This document shows, in pieces, positions 9,718 to 19,334 of a DNA stretch of 64,000 nucleotides. Origin of the DNA: Fischerella sp. CENA71 (GTDB taxonomy: Bacteria > Cyanobacteriota > Cyanobacteriia > Cyanobacteriales > Nostocaceae); contig JANBVI010000004.1 in NCBI GenBank assembly GCA_024239075.1, forward strand, positions 186,001-250,000, written 5' to 3'. Position 1 is the stretch's first letter. Every line of letters begins with the position of its first letter. Both the position numbers and the translations under genes were made by a program. Below the pieces are notes generated by a model, which did not search any database, was not told the origin of the DNA, and was given only the letters and a program-made list of their open reading frames with translations.

Positions 9718-11427
9718 TTAGTAATGATTCCCAGACTTGCGATGATGCACAGCAGTCACACCATCGTCTAAAACCTGACCATTATCTACAGTCGCATAAA
9801 CTAGCCAGTGGTCGCCTGCTTCCATCCGAGTTTCTACGGTACATTCTAAGTAAGCTAACGCATCTGTAAGGATGGGATTACCATTCTCGGCTTCTGTAGT
9901 AGTAACACCATCAAAACGATCTTGTGCTGGGCCAAAGGGTTTCAAGAAGTGCTTCATTAACCCTATGTGCTTCCCTTCCTTGAGAATATTAAGGACAAAT
10001 TTGTTACCAGAGTGTGTCAAAGGTTCAACTGCCCGATCTTTGGCAACAGCAACTGTGAAACCGGGAGGATTAAAGCTAGCTTGAGATACCCAAGAGGCTA
10101 ACATAGCGCTAGAGATATCCCCCTGTTTAGCTGTAATTACACACAACGAACCAATGACTCGCCCAACAGCTTGTTCTACATTGGTAGCAGGTTGGCTGGG
10201 AGTACGTACTTTTTTGGCTTTTTTCAGTGCTTGAGCGAAGTCTGTTCCAGCTTCTTCACAAGTTTGCAAAGTAACATCATTGGGTTTGAATTTAACTCGG
10301 ATAGGTTCAAAGCCAAACTGATAACCAGCGTCTTTAAGTTTGCCTTCAATCAGATCAATGGCTTCACCACTCCAACCGTAGGAACCAAACACACCTGCGA
10401 GTTTGGTTTTGGCAGCTGTGGAAAGCACAATACCTAAAGCAGTTTGCACTGGTGTGGGTGCATGTCCCCCAAGGGTAGGAGAACCGATGATAAAGCCTGC
10501 TGCTTTCTCAACAGCAGCTTGAATTTCACTAGGTTCAGCAACTTCACAGTTGATAGATTCAACCCTAACACCTGCTTTCGTGACCCCGTGAGCGATCGCT
10601 TGCGCTAATGTTGCGGTATTTCCGTAAGCGGAAGCATAAATTAATGCCACTGTCGTATCTAAAGATGTCTGTTGCTGACTCCATTCTCGATAGGCTTTAG
10701 TTAGATCAATTAAGCCATAACGCACCAAAGGCCCGTGATTAGGTGCGTACATTCTCACCTGCAAATCGGCAAGTTTGTCCAATGTAGTTTCGATTTGACG
10801 GGCATGGGGAGCCATGAGACACTCAAAATAATAGCGTCTGTCTTCTAGAAAAGCTTGCCAACCTTCATCAAATACCTGATCGCCGCAGATATGCGCCCCA
10901 AATAGCTTGTCTGTGTATAAAATTTCCGTTTGTGGGTCATAAGTGCAAAGTTGATCTGGGTAACGGGGGTTAGGTGTGGGAATAAATTCCAAATGATGAC
11001 CTTTACCTAAATCGAGAGTTTCTTCCCCACGTTTAACCAGAATAGGCAAATCAGGATTTTCCAATGCGCCGCGTAAATTGATAGCCCCTGGATTAGAACA
11101 AACGAAAGTTATCTGCGGCGCACGTTCTAACAAAACTTTTAAAGTAGCAGCGCGATTCGGGTTGACATGACCGAGAATTACATAATCAATTCGTTTTAAA
11201 TCAAACCGTTTTTGGAGTGCATCTAAATAAATTTCCGTAAAAGTTTCTCCAGGTGGATCAATCAGGGCAATTTTATCCCCTTCAATTAAATAAGAATTCG
11301 CAGTTGTACCCTTAGAGAGGGCGTATTCAATTTCAAATCTCAGACGAGTCCAACTGCGCGATCGCAATATGGTTGTATCTGTTGCGATAGGGATAATTTG
11401 AACGTCACGAGGTTTTGTGGATGTCAT
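9718..11427 (-). CDS. flv1: Flavodiiron protein, Flv1-like (diflavin, altered diiron site)
   Basis: 569 residues in the cyanobacterial three-domain layout: metallo-beta-lactamase-like diiron domain (about 30-250), flavodoxin-like domain (about 258-400, TTVALIYASAYGNTATLAQA), and C-terminal flavin reductase domain (GRVIGSLCVITAKQGDISSA onwards). The diiron ligand motif reads H87-V-N-P-N-R instead of HxExDH, and the next ligand region reads PNPRYP...TDKLFG where histidine and aspartate are expected. Such replaced ligands are characteristic of Flv1/Flv2. With its neighbour (Flv3-like) it would form a heterodimer that reduces O2 to water with photosynthetic electrons. The Flv3 gene is upstream on the same strand. 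Adjacent flv3-flv1 order resembles the heterocyst-specific flv3B-flv1B pair of Anabaena; that assignment is inference. Confidence 0.9.
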   Translation of the reverse strand: MTSTKPRDVQIIPIATDTTILRSRSWTRLRFEIEYALSKGTTANSYLIEGDKIALIDPPGETFTEIYLDALQKRFDLKRIDYVILGHVNPNRAATLKVLLERAPQITFVCSNPGAINLRGALENPDLPILVKRGEETLDLGKGHHLEFIPTPNPRYPDQLCTYDPQTEILYTDKLFGAHICGDQVFDEGWQAFLEDRRYYFECLMAPHARQIETTLDKLADLQVRMYAPNHGPLVRYGLIDLTKAYREWSQQQTSLDTTVALIYASAYGNTATLAQAIAHGVTKAGVRVESINCEVAEPSEIQAAVEKAAGFIIGSPTLGGHAPTPVQTALGIVLSTAAKTKLAGVFGSYGWSGEAIDLIEGKLKDAGYQFGFEPIRVKFKPNDVTLQTCEEAGTDFAQALKKAKKVRTPSQPATNVEQAVGRVIGSLCVITAKQGDISSAMLASWVSQASFNPPGFTVAVAKDRAVEPLTHSGNKFVLNILKEGKHIGLMKHFLKPFGPAQDRFDGVTTTEAENGNPILTDALAYLECTVETRMEAGDHWLVYATVDNGQVLDDGVTAVHHRKSGNHY

Positions 11428-11439
11428 AGTTTTTTAGGG

Positions 11440-11607
<168 letters not shown>

Positions 11608-11609
11608 TT

Positions 11610-13328
11610 CTAATAGTGATTTCCAACTTTACGATGATGCACAGCCGTTAAAGCTTCTGGCTTACTCACTCGTCCCGCCTCAACTGTACTGTAGACAATC
11701 CAGTGATCGCCGCAGTCCATCCGACTAGTAACTTCGCACTCCATGTATGCCAAAGCGTCGGTGAGGATAGGTGTACCATTTTGGGCTGGCTGAGTTCTAA
11801 TTCCTGCAAAACGATCTGCACCAGGGGCGAAGCGTTTAAGGAAGTGTTTCATTAAACTTTGGTAATTGCCTTCTTCCAGCACATTCAACACAAATTTATC
11901 ACCCACCTGCATCAATGATTCGATCGCGCGATCTTTTGCTACTGCAATTGATATTCCCAAGGGTTTGAAGCTAGCCTGACTAACCCAAGATGCTAGCATG
12001 GCACTTTTAACATCACCTTTTTGGGCAGTAATGATATACAATCCACCACTAATTCTACCCAAGGCTTTATCTAAGTCTGCGCCAAGGGATTTCATCGCTT
12101 TAATGCTTTTATCGCGTGTTACCCATTGTCCTAAGTCTGTACCTGATTCTTCCAACAGCTTATATGTATTTTCTGTGGGTGTTTCTTTCATGCGAATCGC
12201 TGGGAAAGCAAATTTTAAACCCAAATCCCGGAATTTACTCGCCAGTGGATCTATTGGTTCGTCATCGCCACCACCTGTTTCAAAAATCCCCACAGCTTGT
12301 TTTTCTTTTGCAGCACCTAAAACAGCACTGAGAGCAGTTTGTGCCGCAGCGTCAGATACTGGCGGCGTCCCCACAACAATTCCCGCACATCGACCGACGA
12401 GTTCTTGGAGTTCTTGCAAGTCTGCTGACTTGAGATCCAAAAATTCCACTGCTACACCTGTTTTGGTGATACCGTTAGCAACAGCTTGTGCTAGGCGATC
12501 GCCCCAACCATAACCAGAAACGTAAAATACGCCAACTGTGGTTTCTGCTTTGCTTTGAGATTGACTCCAAGTGCGGTAGCGTCCGGTGAGTTCTTCAACG
12601 TTGTGGGAAAGTAGTGGGCCGTGACCTGTGGCAATCATACCGATTTTTTCCAGTTCACCCATGCGCTTAAGGGCAGACAGCACCGACCGGGCATTAGGAG
12701 CCATTAAGCATTCATAGTAAAATTCAAAATCTGGGGATATAGCTTCTAAATCTTCGTCAAATGTGGCATCTGAACAATAATGCAACCCAAAAGCATCGCA
12801 TGTGAAGAGAATTTCGGTTTTGTGGTCGTAGGTGAAGATAGTGTCAGGCCAGTGTAAGTTGGGGGCAATCACAAATTCTAACTCGTGACCGTTACCTAAA
12901 TCTAAGCGATCGCCATTTTTCACAATCCGCCGTTTGAAGGGTTGATGTACCAAGTCTTCCAAAAACTGAATTGCTACCTTGGAACCCACAACGGTGATAT
13001 CTGGAGCTAGTTGCAGGACATCTTTAACTAAACCACTGTGATCTGGCTCGGTATGACTGATAATTAAATAGTTAATGTTTGCTGGGTCTATTTGATTTTT
13101 CAGGGTATCTAAATATAGCTGGCGAAATTTTTCGTGAGAGGTATCGACTAAAGCTATCTGCTCACCGCGTATGATAAACGAATTATAGGTAGTACCGTTT
13201 TGCAGACCGAATTCAATATCGAAGCGATCGCGATCCCAGTCCAGAGAACGAATAGCTGTTGTGTCCGACGCAATATCAGTGACCTGGATGGTCAGTCTTT
13301 TTTTCGGGTTTTCGGCGAGTGCTACCAT
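11610..13328 (-). CDS. flv3: Flavodiiron protein, Flv3-like (canonical diiron ligands)
   Basis: 572 residues, same domain order as the downstream Flv1-like protein. The diiron site is intact: H92-T-E-P-D-H97, then NLHWPDTIFTYD with LFTCDAFGLHYC, and GHGPLL. The flavodoxin-like domain begins TTVGVFYVSGYGWGDRLAQ, and the C-terminal flavin reductase domain begins GRISGGLYIITAQKGDVKSA. The family reduces O2 to water, drawing on NAD(P)H or reduced ferredoxin, and protects photosystem I or nitrogenase. Canonical ligands fit Flv3 or Flv4; pairing with an Flv1-like gene favours Flv3. The start ATG at 13328 is followed by a short basic tail before the beta-lactamase fold. Confidence 0.9.
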   Translation of the reverse strand: MVALAENPKKRLTIQVTDIASDTTAIRSLDWDRDRFDIEFGLQNGTTYNSFIIRGEQIALVDTSHEKFRQLYLDTLKNQIDPANINYLIISHTEPDHSGLVKDVLQLAPDITVVGSKVAIQFLEDLVHQPFKRRIVKNGDRLDLGNGHELEFVIAPNLHWPDTIFTYDHKTEILFTCDAFGLHYCSDATFDEDLEAISPDFEFYYECLMAPNARSVLSALKRMGELEKIGMIATGHGPLLSHNVEELTGRYRTWSQSQSKAETTVGVFYVSGYGWGDRLAQAVANGITKTGVAVEFLDLKSADLQELQELVGRCAGIVVGTPPVSDAAAQTALSAVLGAAKEKQAVGIFETGGGDDEPIDPLASKFRDLGLKFAFPAIRMKETPTENTYKLLEESGTDLGQWVTRDKSIKAMKSLGADLDKALGRISGGLYIITAQKGDVKSAMLASWVSQASFKPLGISIAVAKDRAIESLMQVGDKFVLNVLEEGNYQSLMKHFLKRFAPGADRFAGIRTQPAQNGTPILTDALAYMECEVTSRMDCGDHWIVYSTVEAGRVSKPEALTAVHHRKVGNHY

Positions 13329-13696
13329 AACTGCCCTCCATAGCGAATGAGTATTTTTTCCCGTATTTATATTTTGACACGAGGTTATTGTAAATATTTA
13401 TTAAATAATTTATAGATTAATTAAAAAATATCAAAGTATAAATTTTTACCAACGAAAAGAGTGAGCAAGAGTTCACAACTGGCTGAAATTCAAAATTTTG
13501 GATGTTGTCTACTGAAGATGGTTAGAGTCTTTTTTAAGTGTACGTCACTTAATTAAGTAACCTTAGATAGAAGAAATTTATAACTGTAGTCTTCTAGTAT
13601 GAATTTATTAACATTGAAAGTGCCATCAACAAAGATTGGATTGCGATCGCTTTCTTTCTGGCATTACTAAGAAATTTTAGGAAAATTCTTACGTAG
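13329..13696. other. Divergent promoter region of flv3 and coaX
   Basis: 368 bp, AT-rich, with one HIP1 site at about 13644. It must hold the promoters of both genes. No clear NtcA box (GTA-N8-TAC) or TCCGGA element was found on inspection, so heterocyst-specific control of flv3-flv1 is not supported from this DNA alone. Confidence 0.4.
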
Positions 13697-14494
13697 ATGT
13701 ACTCAGAAATTTGGTTAGCTTTAGTAATTGGTAATTCTCGCTTGCACTGGGGTTGGTTTGAAGGTAAAAAACTTTGCCATACCTGGAATACAGAACGTCT
13801 TCCTAAGTCGTTCGTATATGAATTATCTCAATGCCGAACCCTAAACGAAATACTCAACAGCCTTTCTCTGACTCCCTACAACTCCCATACCAAGTACACC
13901 CCCGAAGTCCCCATTCCCCTTGTTCTCACCTCGGTAGTTCCTAGTCAAACAGCATTATGGTTAACTTATCCAAATGTACGTGTTATTACTATAGATGAAA
14001 TACCCCTCGAAGGTATGTATCCTACTTTAGGAATAGATCGGGCTTTGGCGTTATGGGGTGCGGGGGTAACTTGGGATTTTCCCATGTTAGTCATAGATGC
14101 GGGTACAGCACTAACTTTCACTGGTGCTGATGCGAATCAAAATCTTGTTGGGGGTGCGATTTTACCGGGATTGGGTTTGCAAATAGCGACTCTTAACCAA
14201 AAGACTGGACAATTACCGAATGTGGAATTACCCGAAGATTTACCGCAACGGTTTGCTGTGAATACTCCAGAGGCGATCCAAAGCGGGGTGATTTATAGCT
14301 TATTAGCTGGAATTAAAGATTTTGTTGAGGCTTGGTGGCAGTCATTTCCCCAAAGTAAGATTGCTATGACTGGGGGCGATCGCACTTATTTAATGAACTA
14401 TCTACAATCCCATCTACCCCAGATAGCAGCACACATAATTGTAGAACCAAATTTAGTATTCTGGGGGATGCAAGAAATTTTAACTAGCTGTTAG
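13697..14494 (+). CDS. coaX: Type III pantothenate kinase
   Basis: 265 residues. It phosphorylates pantothenate in the first step of coenzyme A synthesis. The N-terminal [15 protein letters not shown] is the cyanobacterial version of the phosphate-binding strand of this ASKHA-fold kinase, with isoleucine where most bacterial CoaX have aspartate. Further motifs are [26 protein letters not shown] (acidic residue of the active site), [11 protein letters not shown] and [11 protein letters not shown], all in the expected order. It is divergent from flv3 and convergent with the alpha/beta hydrolase gene. Confidence 0.9.
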   Translation: MYSEIWLALVIGNSRLHWGWFEGKKLCHTWNTERLPKSFVYELSQCRTLNEILNSLSLTPYNSHTKYTPEVPIPLVLTSVVPSQTALWLTYPNVRVITIDEIPLEGMYPTLGIDRALALWGAGVTWDFPMLVIDAGTALTFTGADANQNLVGGAILPGLGLQIATLNQKTGQLPNVELPEDLPQRFAVNTPEAIQSGVIYSLLAGIKDFVEAWWQSFPQSKIAMTGGDRTYLMNYLQSHLPQIAAHIIVEPNLVFWGMQEILTSC

Positions 14495-14512
14495 TTATCT
14501 ATTATCTATTAT

Positions 14513-15322
14513 CTATCCTTTAATAAAATCTCGAATCTCTCCAGCAACAATTGCCGCACACTTCTCCGGCAAATTTTGTCCTACATGATCGATGATTTTC
14601 AGATTGGCTTGTGGAATTGTTTTTGCGTAATTATTACTCTTAGCCAAAGCATCAGGAGAGTCTTTGCCACCCTGTAAAATTAAAATAGGAACTGTTACAA
14701 AATCTAATTTATCTTGCACTAATTCGGCACGAATTTCTGGTAGTTGACGCAAGAATAATAATTCACTACCTGTTGGATTTTGCAACATTAATTGTTGTTG
14801 TTGCCAATCCTGTTGAATTTTCGTATCTAAACCCAGAATTTTAGTCAAAGGACGAAGAATTCTTAATATTTTAAATATCCACAGGGGACGTTTCATCAAA
14901 CCCTGTAATTTTTGACAATTTTTGTTTAACGCTTCAGTTTCTACACCTTCTGGTGCTAATAATACTAAGCCATATACTTGTTCTGGATACTTTAAAGCAT
15001 AACTTGTAGCAATCCAACCACCAAGGGAATGCCCTACTAAATACACTCTTTCTAATTTCAAAGCATTTAAGAACTCAGCCAAACATTCTACTTGCAAATC
15101 TATCGAGTAGTGAATATTAGGATAGTCCGATTCACCGAAGCCGAATAAATCTGGTGCAAAACAATGGAAACCGAATGAAAGCATTTCCATCACTGCTACC
15201 CATTCACTACTATCATTCCAAGCACCGTGCAAAAAAACTACAGGTATTCCATCCCCAACTTCACGCCAAAATAATAACCCTTGAGTAAGCTTTCTCCGGG
15301 AATTACGAAATAGGTTATTCAT
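14513..15322 (-). CDS. Alpha/beta-fold hydrolase
   Basis: 269 residues. Motifs of the fold are VVFLHGAWND (oxyanion-hole region), FAPDLFGFGESDYP, the nucleophile elbow GHSLGGW with Ser at its centre, VPILILQGGKDSPD (acid) and a C-terminal VGQNLPEK where the catalytic histidine would usually fall. The expected His seems to be the one in IIDHVGQ. Substrate unknown; esterase, haloperoxidase-like or lipase activity are all possible. The stop lies 18 bp from that of coaX on the other strand. Confidence 0.85.
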   Translation of the reverse strand: MNNLFRNSRRKLTQGLLFWREVGDGIPVVFLHGAWNDSSEWVAVMEMLSFGFHCFAPDLFGFGESDYPNIHYSIDLQVECLAEFLNALKLERVYLVGHSLGGWIATSYALKYPEQVYGLVLLAPEGVETEALNKNCQKLQGLMKRPLWIFKILRILRPLTKILGLDTKIQQDWQQQQLMLQNPTGSELLFLRQLPEIRAELVQDKLDFVTVPILILQGGKDSPDALAKSNNYAKTIPQANLKIIDHVGQNLPEKCAAIVAGEIRDFIKG

Positions 15323-15428
15323 TTTTAATTGAGCAATTAAGTTTTTAAATTGTAAATTGATAGTAAATAGCAGATAGTAGTTAGTGAAAAATTTTAATTA
15401 CTAACCACTAACCACTAACTACTAAAAA

Positions 15429-15923
15429 TTATGCCAGTGTTGTCAGACCTTTTAAGTAGTCTTCTAATTGGCGATTATGGTCATGAGACATAAAGTCTGG
15501 AGGTAAAGATTCGCGAGGAAAAGCCTGGATTTCCATTACTTCTAATGTGTCTTGAATCTCCATTTTTCCTTGTACGTCTGCTTCCACTACAATACAAATT
15601 GAATGGATTCTTGGATCACGGTCTGGAGCAGAGTATACTCCTACTAATCGCCTAATCCTGACTAATTCTAATCCCGTTTCTTCCATCAGTTCTCGACGGA
15701 CTGAATTCGGTATATCTTCTCCCCAGTCTACCATCCCTCCAGGTAAAGCCCAACGACCATTATCCCGTCTTCGGATTAGCACTATTTGACCATCGGGTAA
15801 AATAGGAATAATACTTGTACCAGGGATCGGATGACGGAAAATAATCCCTAGTACAGTTTGTCCAAATCGCCATAAACCACGTGTGGATTGAATTGCCACA
15901 GTAAAAAAAGCCAGAACTTTCAA
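15429..15923 (-). CDS. NUDIX hydrolase
   Basis: 164 residues with a complete Nudix box beginning GGMVDWGEDIPNSVRRELME and ending ETGLE, i.e. G-x5-E-x7-R-E-L-x-E-E-x-G, which binds the metal that activates water on a nucleoside diphosphate linkage. Upstream of the box, GTSIIPILPDGQIVLIRRRD fits the first strands of the fold. Specific substrate cannot be inferred. Same strand as the hydrolase gene downstream (106 bp gap). Confidence 0.92.
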   Translation of the reverse strand: MKVLAFFTVAIQSTRGLWRFGQTVLGIIFRHPIPGTSIIPILPDGQIVLIRRRDNGRWALPGGMVDWGEDIPNSVRRELMEETGLELVRIRRLVGVYSAPDRDPRIHSICIVVEADVQGKMEIQDTLEVMEIQAFPRESLPPDFMSHDHNRQLEDYLKGLTTLA

Positions 15924-16614
15924 TCTTCAAATATTGGTAAGTTATGTGTGTTGTACTTTGAAGTTACCCACTAATCACATTTGCTCAACTAAATTGTTAA
16001 GTATGTTCTTATACAATAAGATTTGTGATTTTGGGATTGATTCTAGTGCTTAGGTTAGAACATACAAATTTTAACATTTACGTTGCAGTAATTATAGTAA
16101 ATGTGAGTATACATAATTTAGTTTTGCTAAACAAGCTATGGATTAGAAAAAAAGAAGTATGGTGATTTTTCTATAAACCTAATCTAGTTTTTTATAAAAA
16201 TGTATGATCTTGTTTTACGATGGTTTAAGCTTTATTCAAAAGCTTTATAATAATCTTTGCTTTCTACAAATAACAAATATTTTTATTCTTTTAAAATATA
16301 AATAAATTGACTAATTATAAACGAAACAGAAATATTGTTTTGTAGTAATGATTGAAAATTGTACTCTTCCGTGTTAACTGTATACAGTAATTGCAAATCA
16401 TAGTTTTTTGTTAAATCACGTTAATAGTAATTTGTATTATCTAGTTACAAATTACAAGTGAATTAGAGTTAAGGTTAAGCACATTGCTGATATATTAATT
16501 TTTGCTCGTTGAGAATTTATAACTCATCTTAATTTTGCGTCTTATTTTATCACTTACTGTCATTAACACTTCTAACTAAAGATATATTCAGAAGACATAG
16601 AATCTGAATTTAAG
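15924..16614. other. AT-rich intergenic region
   Basis: About 690 bp between the Nudix gene and the promoter at 16615. It is very AT-rich. No ORF, terminator or repeat could be supported. Confidence 0.5.
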
Positions 16615-16644
16615 TTGACACAATCAATAAAGATACGTTATAAT
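16615..16644 (+). promoter_or_regulatory. Strong consensus sigma-70-type promoter
   Basis: TTGACA at 16615-16620 and TATAAT at 16639-16644, separated by 18 bp: both hexamers are perfect. A start site near 16651 is expected. It lies about 465 bp upstream of the small basic protein gene, so the transcript would have a very long leader or be a separate RNA. Confidence 0.8.
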
Positions 16645-16650
16645 ACATTG

Positions 16651-17010
16651 CTGTTTAACAGTACAAGATATAAAAACCTACCGGGTCAGAAACCCCACGC
16701 CTAAAGATAGGGTCTTAAAAAGCCTTAATCTGATCAGACTAAGTACCTTGCGTACTACGTTAGAGGCAAGAGTCTGAAGCTAGGGGCTTCCTACGAAGAT
16801 ATTAACATTTTGTACTTGTACCCTTAGGAATCTTGCTACAACTGTGCGGTAAGGCATCCCGTGCAGTCTAAACAAAGCTCAGTTAATGTCCGACGGGATA
16901 CCGGGAGTCGCTGAGAAGTCCAGACTCACCACTTGTGAGAGTGTGGGAGTAGATCACCAGGTTGATCCTGTCTATTAAATAACCCTGCTGCCTTCAGCTG
17001 TAGGATTATT
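16651..17010 (+). ncRNA. Unidentified structured RNA or long structured leader
   Basis: Starting just after a perfect promoter, this non-coding stretch is much richer in G+C and in complementary segments than its surroundings. Visible pairings: near-palindrome 16724-16743 (CTTAATCTGATCAGACTAAG); CTTGC 16747-16751 with GCAAG 16766-16770; GAAGC 16776-16780 with GCTTC 16786-16790; GGCATCCCGT 16853-16862 with ACGGGATACC 16893-16902 (one mismatch); CTCAC 16925-16929 with GTGAG 16935-16939; long-range AGTCTG 16771-16776 with CAGACT 16921-16926. A terminal hairpin (GCTG 16987-16990 with CAGC 16995-16998, extended by AATAA/TTATT) could be a terminator but has no T-run. It does not resemble tmRNA, RNase P RNA, 6S or SRP RNA from memory. 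It may be an independent ncRNA or a cis-regulatory leader of the next gene. Confidence 0.55.
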
Positions 17011-17117
17011 CAAAGCTTCACTAGGCTCAAACTACAATTAAAGTAAAGATAATCCTAGTTGAAATTGTCTAGATATAGCCTAAGTAAGGCTTTTTGTTGT
17101 TTATTCATGAGGTGAAC

Positions 17118-17282
17118 ATGGCTAAGCGCCGCAATCCGAAAAAAGAAAAGGCGCTACGGAACCAGGCGTATGCCCGAAAGTTTCGTAAACGGACTACTAC
17201 AGGAAGGATGCAGAGAAGATTCCAACAAAGGCCGCCGAAGAATGAAGAGGATGAGGGAGCAGCAGCAGTTGATGCTGAATAA
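17118..17282 (+). CDS. Small basic protein, unknown function
   Basis: 54 residues from the ATG at 17118, which has a good ribosome-binding site (GAGGTGAAC). An in-frame codon at 17094 lacks one. The first half is strongly basic (MAKRRNPKKEKALRNQAYAR then KFRKR), and the tail is acidic and alanine-rich (EEDEGAAAVDAE). A charge layout like this suggests RNA or ribosome binding, but no family was recognised. It follows the structured RNA at 16651-17010 and may be its regulated cistron. Confidence 0.75.
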   Translation: MAKRRNPKKEKALRNQAYARKFRKRTTTGRMQRRFQQRPPKNEEDEGAAAVDAE

Positions 17283-17360
17283 TTTCCCTACTCAAAAGGT
17301 TGCTCTTTTTTTGTTTTAGTTGTTAGGGCGTATATACTTATTACGCCTTTTTTCATTACA

Positions 17361-17390
17361 TGTAGAGACATGAAATTTCGCGTCTCTACA
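17361..17390. repeat. Palindromic dispersed repeat (GTAGAGAC family), copy 1
   Basis: A 30-bp near-perfect palindrome with arms TGTAGAGAC and GTCTCTACA around GAAATTTC. Related palindromes lie at 17474-17502 and 46672-46701. This kind of GTAGAGACG palindrome is common between cyanobacterial genes. Here it could also act as a terminator for the small basic protein gene. Confidence 0.75.
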
Positions 17391-17473
17391 CAAAATTTTT
17401 GGTATTATCAAAGCTCTTTGAATAGGGGCGCACGACTGTAATCTGGCCCTGCCAATTTGGCTTAGGAATCCTT

Positions 17474-17502
17474 GTAAAGACGTAGCAATTCTACGTCTCT
17501 AC
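17474..17502. repeat. Palindromic dispersed repeat (GTAGAGAC family), copy 2
   Basis: Arms GTAAAGACGTAG (17474-17485) and CTACGTCTCTAC (17491-17502) pair with a single G-T wobble. It touches the stop codon of argH on the opposite strand and may serve as its terminator. Confidence 0.75.
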
Positions 17503-18887
17503 TATTCTACAATTTGAGTGCGGGCATTTATAATTGCTGTTCTTACCTGAGCAAAACCTGTACCACCATAGCTGTTACGGGCAGCAACTACTTTCCGAGG
17601 CGATATTGCTTCATAAATGTCTTCTGCAAATGCGGGATGAAGTTGTTTCCACTCTTCCAAGGTTAAATCTTTGAGGAGTTTGCCAGCAGCAATACTGGTT
17701 TTTACGACTTTACCTACGAGATTGTATGCTTCTCGGAATGGTACACCTCGCGCTGCTAGGTAATCTGCGACATCGGTAGCATTAGAGAAGTCTTCGCACA
17801 CTGCTTGTGCTAAACGCTGGGTGCGAAATTCTAAACCTTCTCCTAGCAAAATTGTGATTGCTTCCAGACATGCTTTGATAGTATTAACACTATCAAATAG
17901 ACCTTCTTTGTCTTCTTGTAGGTCTTTGTTGTATGCCAAGGGTAGTCCCTTCATGATTACCAACAACCCTTGGAGATGGCCGAAGACACGCCCAGTTTTA
18001 CCCCGTACTAATTCTGGGACATCGGGGTTTTTCTTTTGGGGCATGATGCTGGAACCTGTTGCACAGCTATCTTTTAAGGTGACAAAACCAAACTCTTCAG
18101 ATGCCCAAAGAATAATTTCTTCGCTAAGACGGCTCAGGTGAACCATGATTAAGCTAGCAGCACATAAAAATTCGATCGCAAAATCGCGATCGCTCACCCC
18201 ATCCAAGCTGTTAGCATAAGCACTATCAAAATGCAATAGTTGGGCTGTGTAATGGCGATCAATGGGGAAAGTAGTTCCAGCCAAAGCACCACAACCTAAA
18301 GGAGAAATGTTAACTCGCTTCTGGACATCTCCCAAACGTTCCCAATCTCGTTGTGTCATTTGAAAGTATGCCAACAAGTGGTGAGCTAAACTTAAAGGCT
18401 GGGCGCGTTGTAAGTGCGTGTAACCAGGGATTAAAGTTTCAACGTGATTCTCAGCAATATCTAAAAGGACACTTTGGAATTCTCGTAGTTGCTGGCGAAT
18501 TTGTTGAATTTGATCGCGTAAGTACAATCTGGTATCTGTTCCTACTTGATCATTACGAGAACGCCCAGTGTGTAACTTTTTACCTACGTCACCAATAATT
18601 TCCACAAGACGATGCTCAACAGCAAAGTGTACATCCTCTGCTTCAATGCCAGGGTTAAAATTGCCTTGGCGATATTCTTGGCGAATCTGTTCCAAACCAG
18701 CAACTAATTGCTCTCCTTCTTCCGGAGGGATGATACCGCATTTAGTTAGCATCTGAGCATGAGCAACAGAGCCAGTTAAGTCATATTCGATTAGTTCAAT
18801 GTCAAAATTAATACTCGCATTAAAGCGAGCGATCGCAGGATGTAAAGCTGATTCAAATCGCTGACTCCAAGTTTGCTGTTCAGTCAT
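17502..18887 (-). CDS. argH: Argininosuccinate lyase
   Basis: 461 residues from the ATG at 18887. It cleaves argininosuccinate to arginine and fumarate, the last step of arginine synthesis. The fumarase-superfamily signature [12 protein letters not shown] is present, as are [22 protein letters not shown] and the TPGYTHLQ-like [13 protein letters not shown]. The frame extends 18 codons upstream to 18941, but that DNA is GGGGATCGGGG-type intergenic repeat, so the internal start is chosen. Arginine is a building block of cyanophycin, whose synthetase is encoded 6.4 kb away; no operon link. Confidence 0.95.
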   Translation of the reverse strand: MTEQQTWSQRFESALHPAIARFNASINFDIELIEYDLTGSVAHAQMLTKCGIIPPEEGEQLVAGLEQIRQEYRQGNFNPGIEAEDVHFAVEHRLVEIIGDVGKKLHTGRSRNDQVGTDTRLYLRDQIQQIRQQLREFQSVLLDIAENHVETLIPGYTHLQRAQPLSLAHHLLAYFQMTQRDWERLGDVQKRVNISPLGCGALAGTTFPIDRHYTAQLLHFDSAYANSLDGVSDRDFAIEFLCAASLIMVHLSRLSEEIILWASEEFGFVTLKDSCATGSSIMPQKKNPDVPELVRGKTGRVFGHLQGLLVIMKGLPLAYNKDLQEDKEGLFDSVNTIKACLEAITILLGEGLEFRTQRLAQAVCEDFSNATDVADYLAARGVPFREAYNLVGKVVKTSIAAGKLLKDLTLEEWKQLHPAFAEDIYEAISPRKVVAARNSYGGTGFAQVRTAIINARTQIVE

Positions 18888-18972
18888 GTTCGGGAACTGG
18901 GGATCGGGGAATGGGTATCGGGTATTGGGGATGATTAACAACCATTAATCACTAACAATTAACTACTAACAA

Positions 18973-19158
18973 CTAACCAAAACTTGTGAGATTTCGGATC
19001 ATATAACCAATTGCCAATCCAATCAATAGCGCCCAAGCTTGGCCTGATTGTACAAAATGCGTAAAGGCTTTTTGCATTTGACCAATAAGGTTTGGGTCAG
19101 TAATATTTTGAGCTAGGATAGTCAAATTTTCCGGTAAATGCCAAATTAACTGAGACAT
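18973..19158 (-). CDS. Small membrane protein, unknown function
   Basis: 61 residues from an ATG at 19158 (an in-frame TTG lies one codon earlier). The N-terminal half is polar, and one TM helix (WALLIGLAIGYMIRNL) is near the C-terminus. The gene is just upstream of argH (same strand, 85 bp). No family recognised, and it could be a chance frame, though the codon use looks normal. Confidence 0.5.
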   Translation of the reverse strand: MSQLIWHLPENLTILAQNITDPNLIGQMQKAFTHFVQSGQAWALLIGLAIGYMIRNLTSFG

Positions 19159-19334
19159 CAAAATTAAGTACCTAAATAAAATAAATTAGACATTGTCGAT
19201 TTTTCTGTTCCCTTCTTAAATCGATATACTGATTGTTAGCCAAAGGCTCAAGACAAAGGCAGCTAACGTAATTAAAAGTTTCATTCTTGAGTGATATTTT
19301 TTACTATATGCAAAATTAACATCACCGTCATAAC

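Noticed and set aside
15924-16614. Possible tRNA or small gene in the long AT-rich spacer
   Set aside because: No TTC/GGTTCGA arm and no frame with a ribosome-binding site was seen.
16651-17010. Interpretation of the structured RNA as tmRNA, RNase P RNA, SRP RNA, 6S RNA or a cobalamin riboswitch
   Set aside because: None of the diagnostic blocks of these families (tag reading frame, GAGGAAAGTCC, the SRP tetraloop helix, GCCACTG of cobalamin switches) was found. Left as unidentified.
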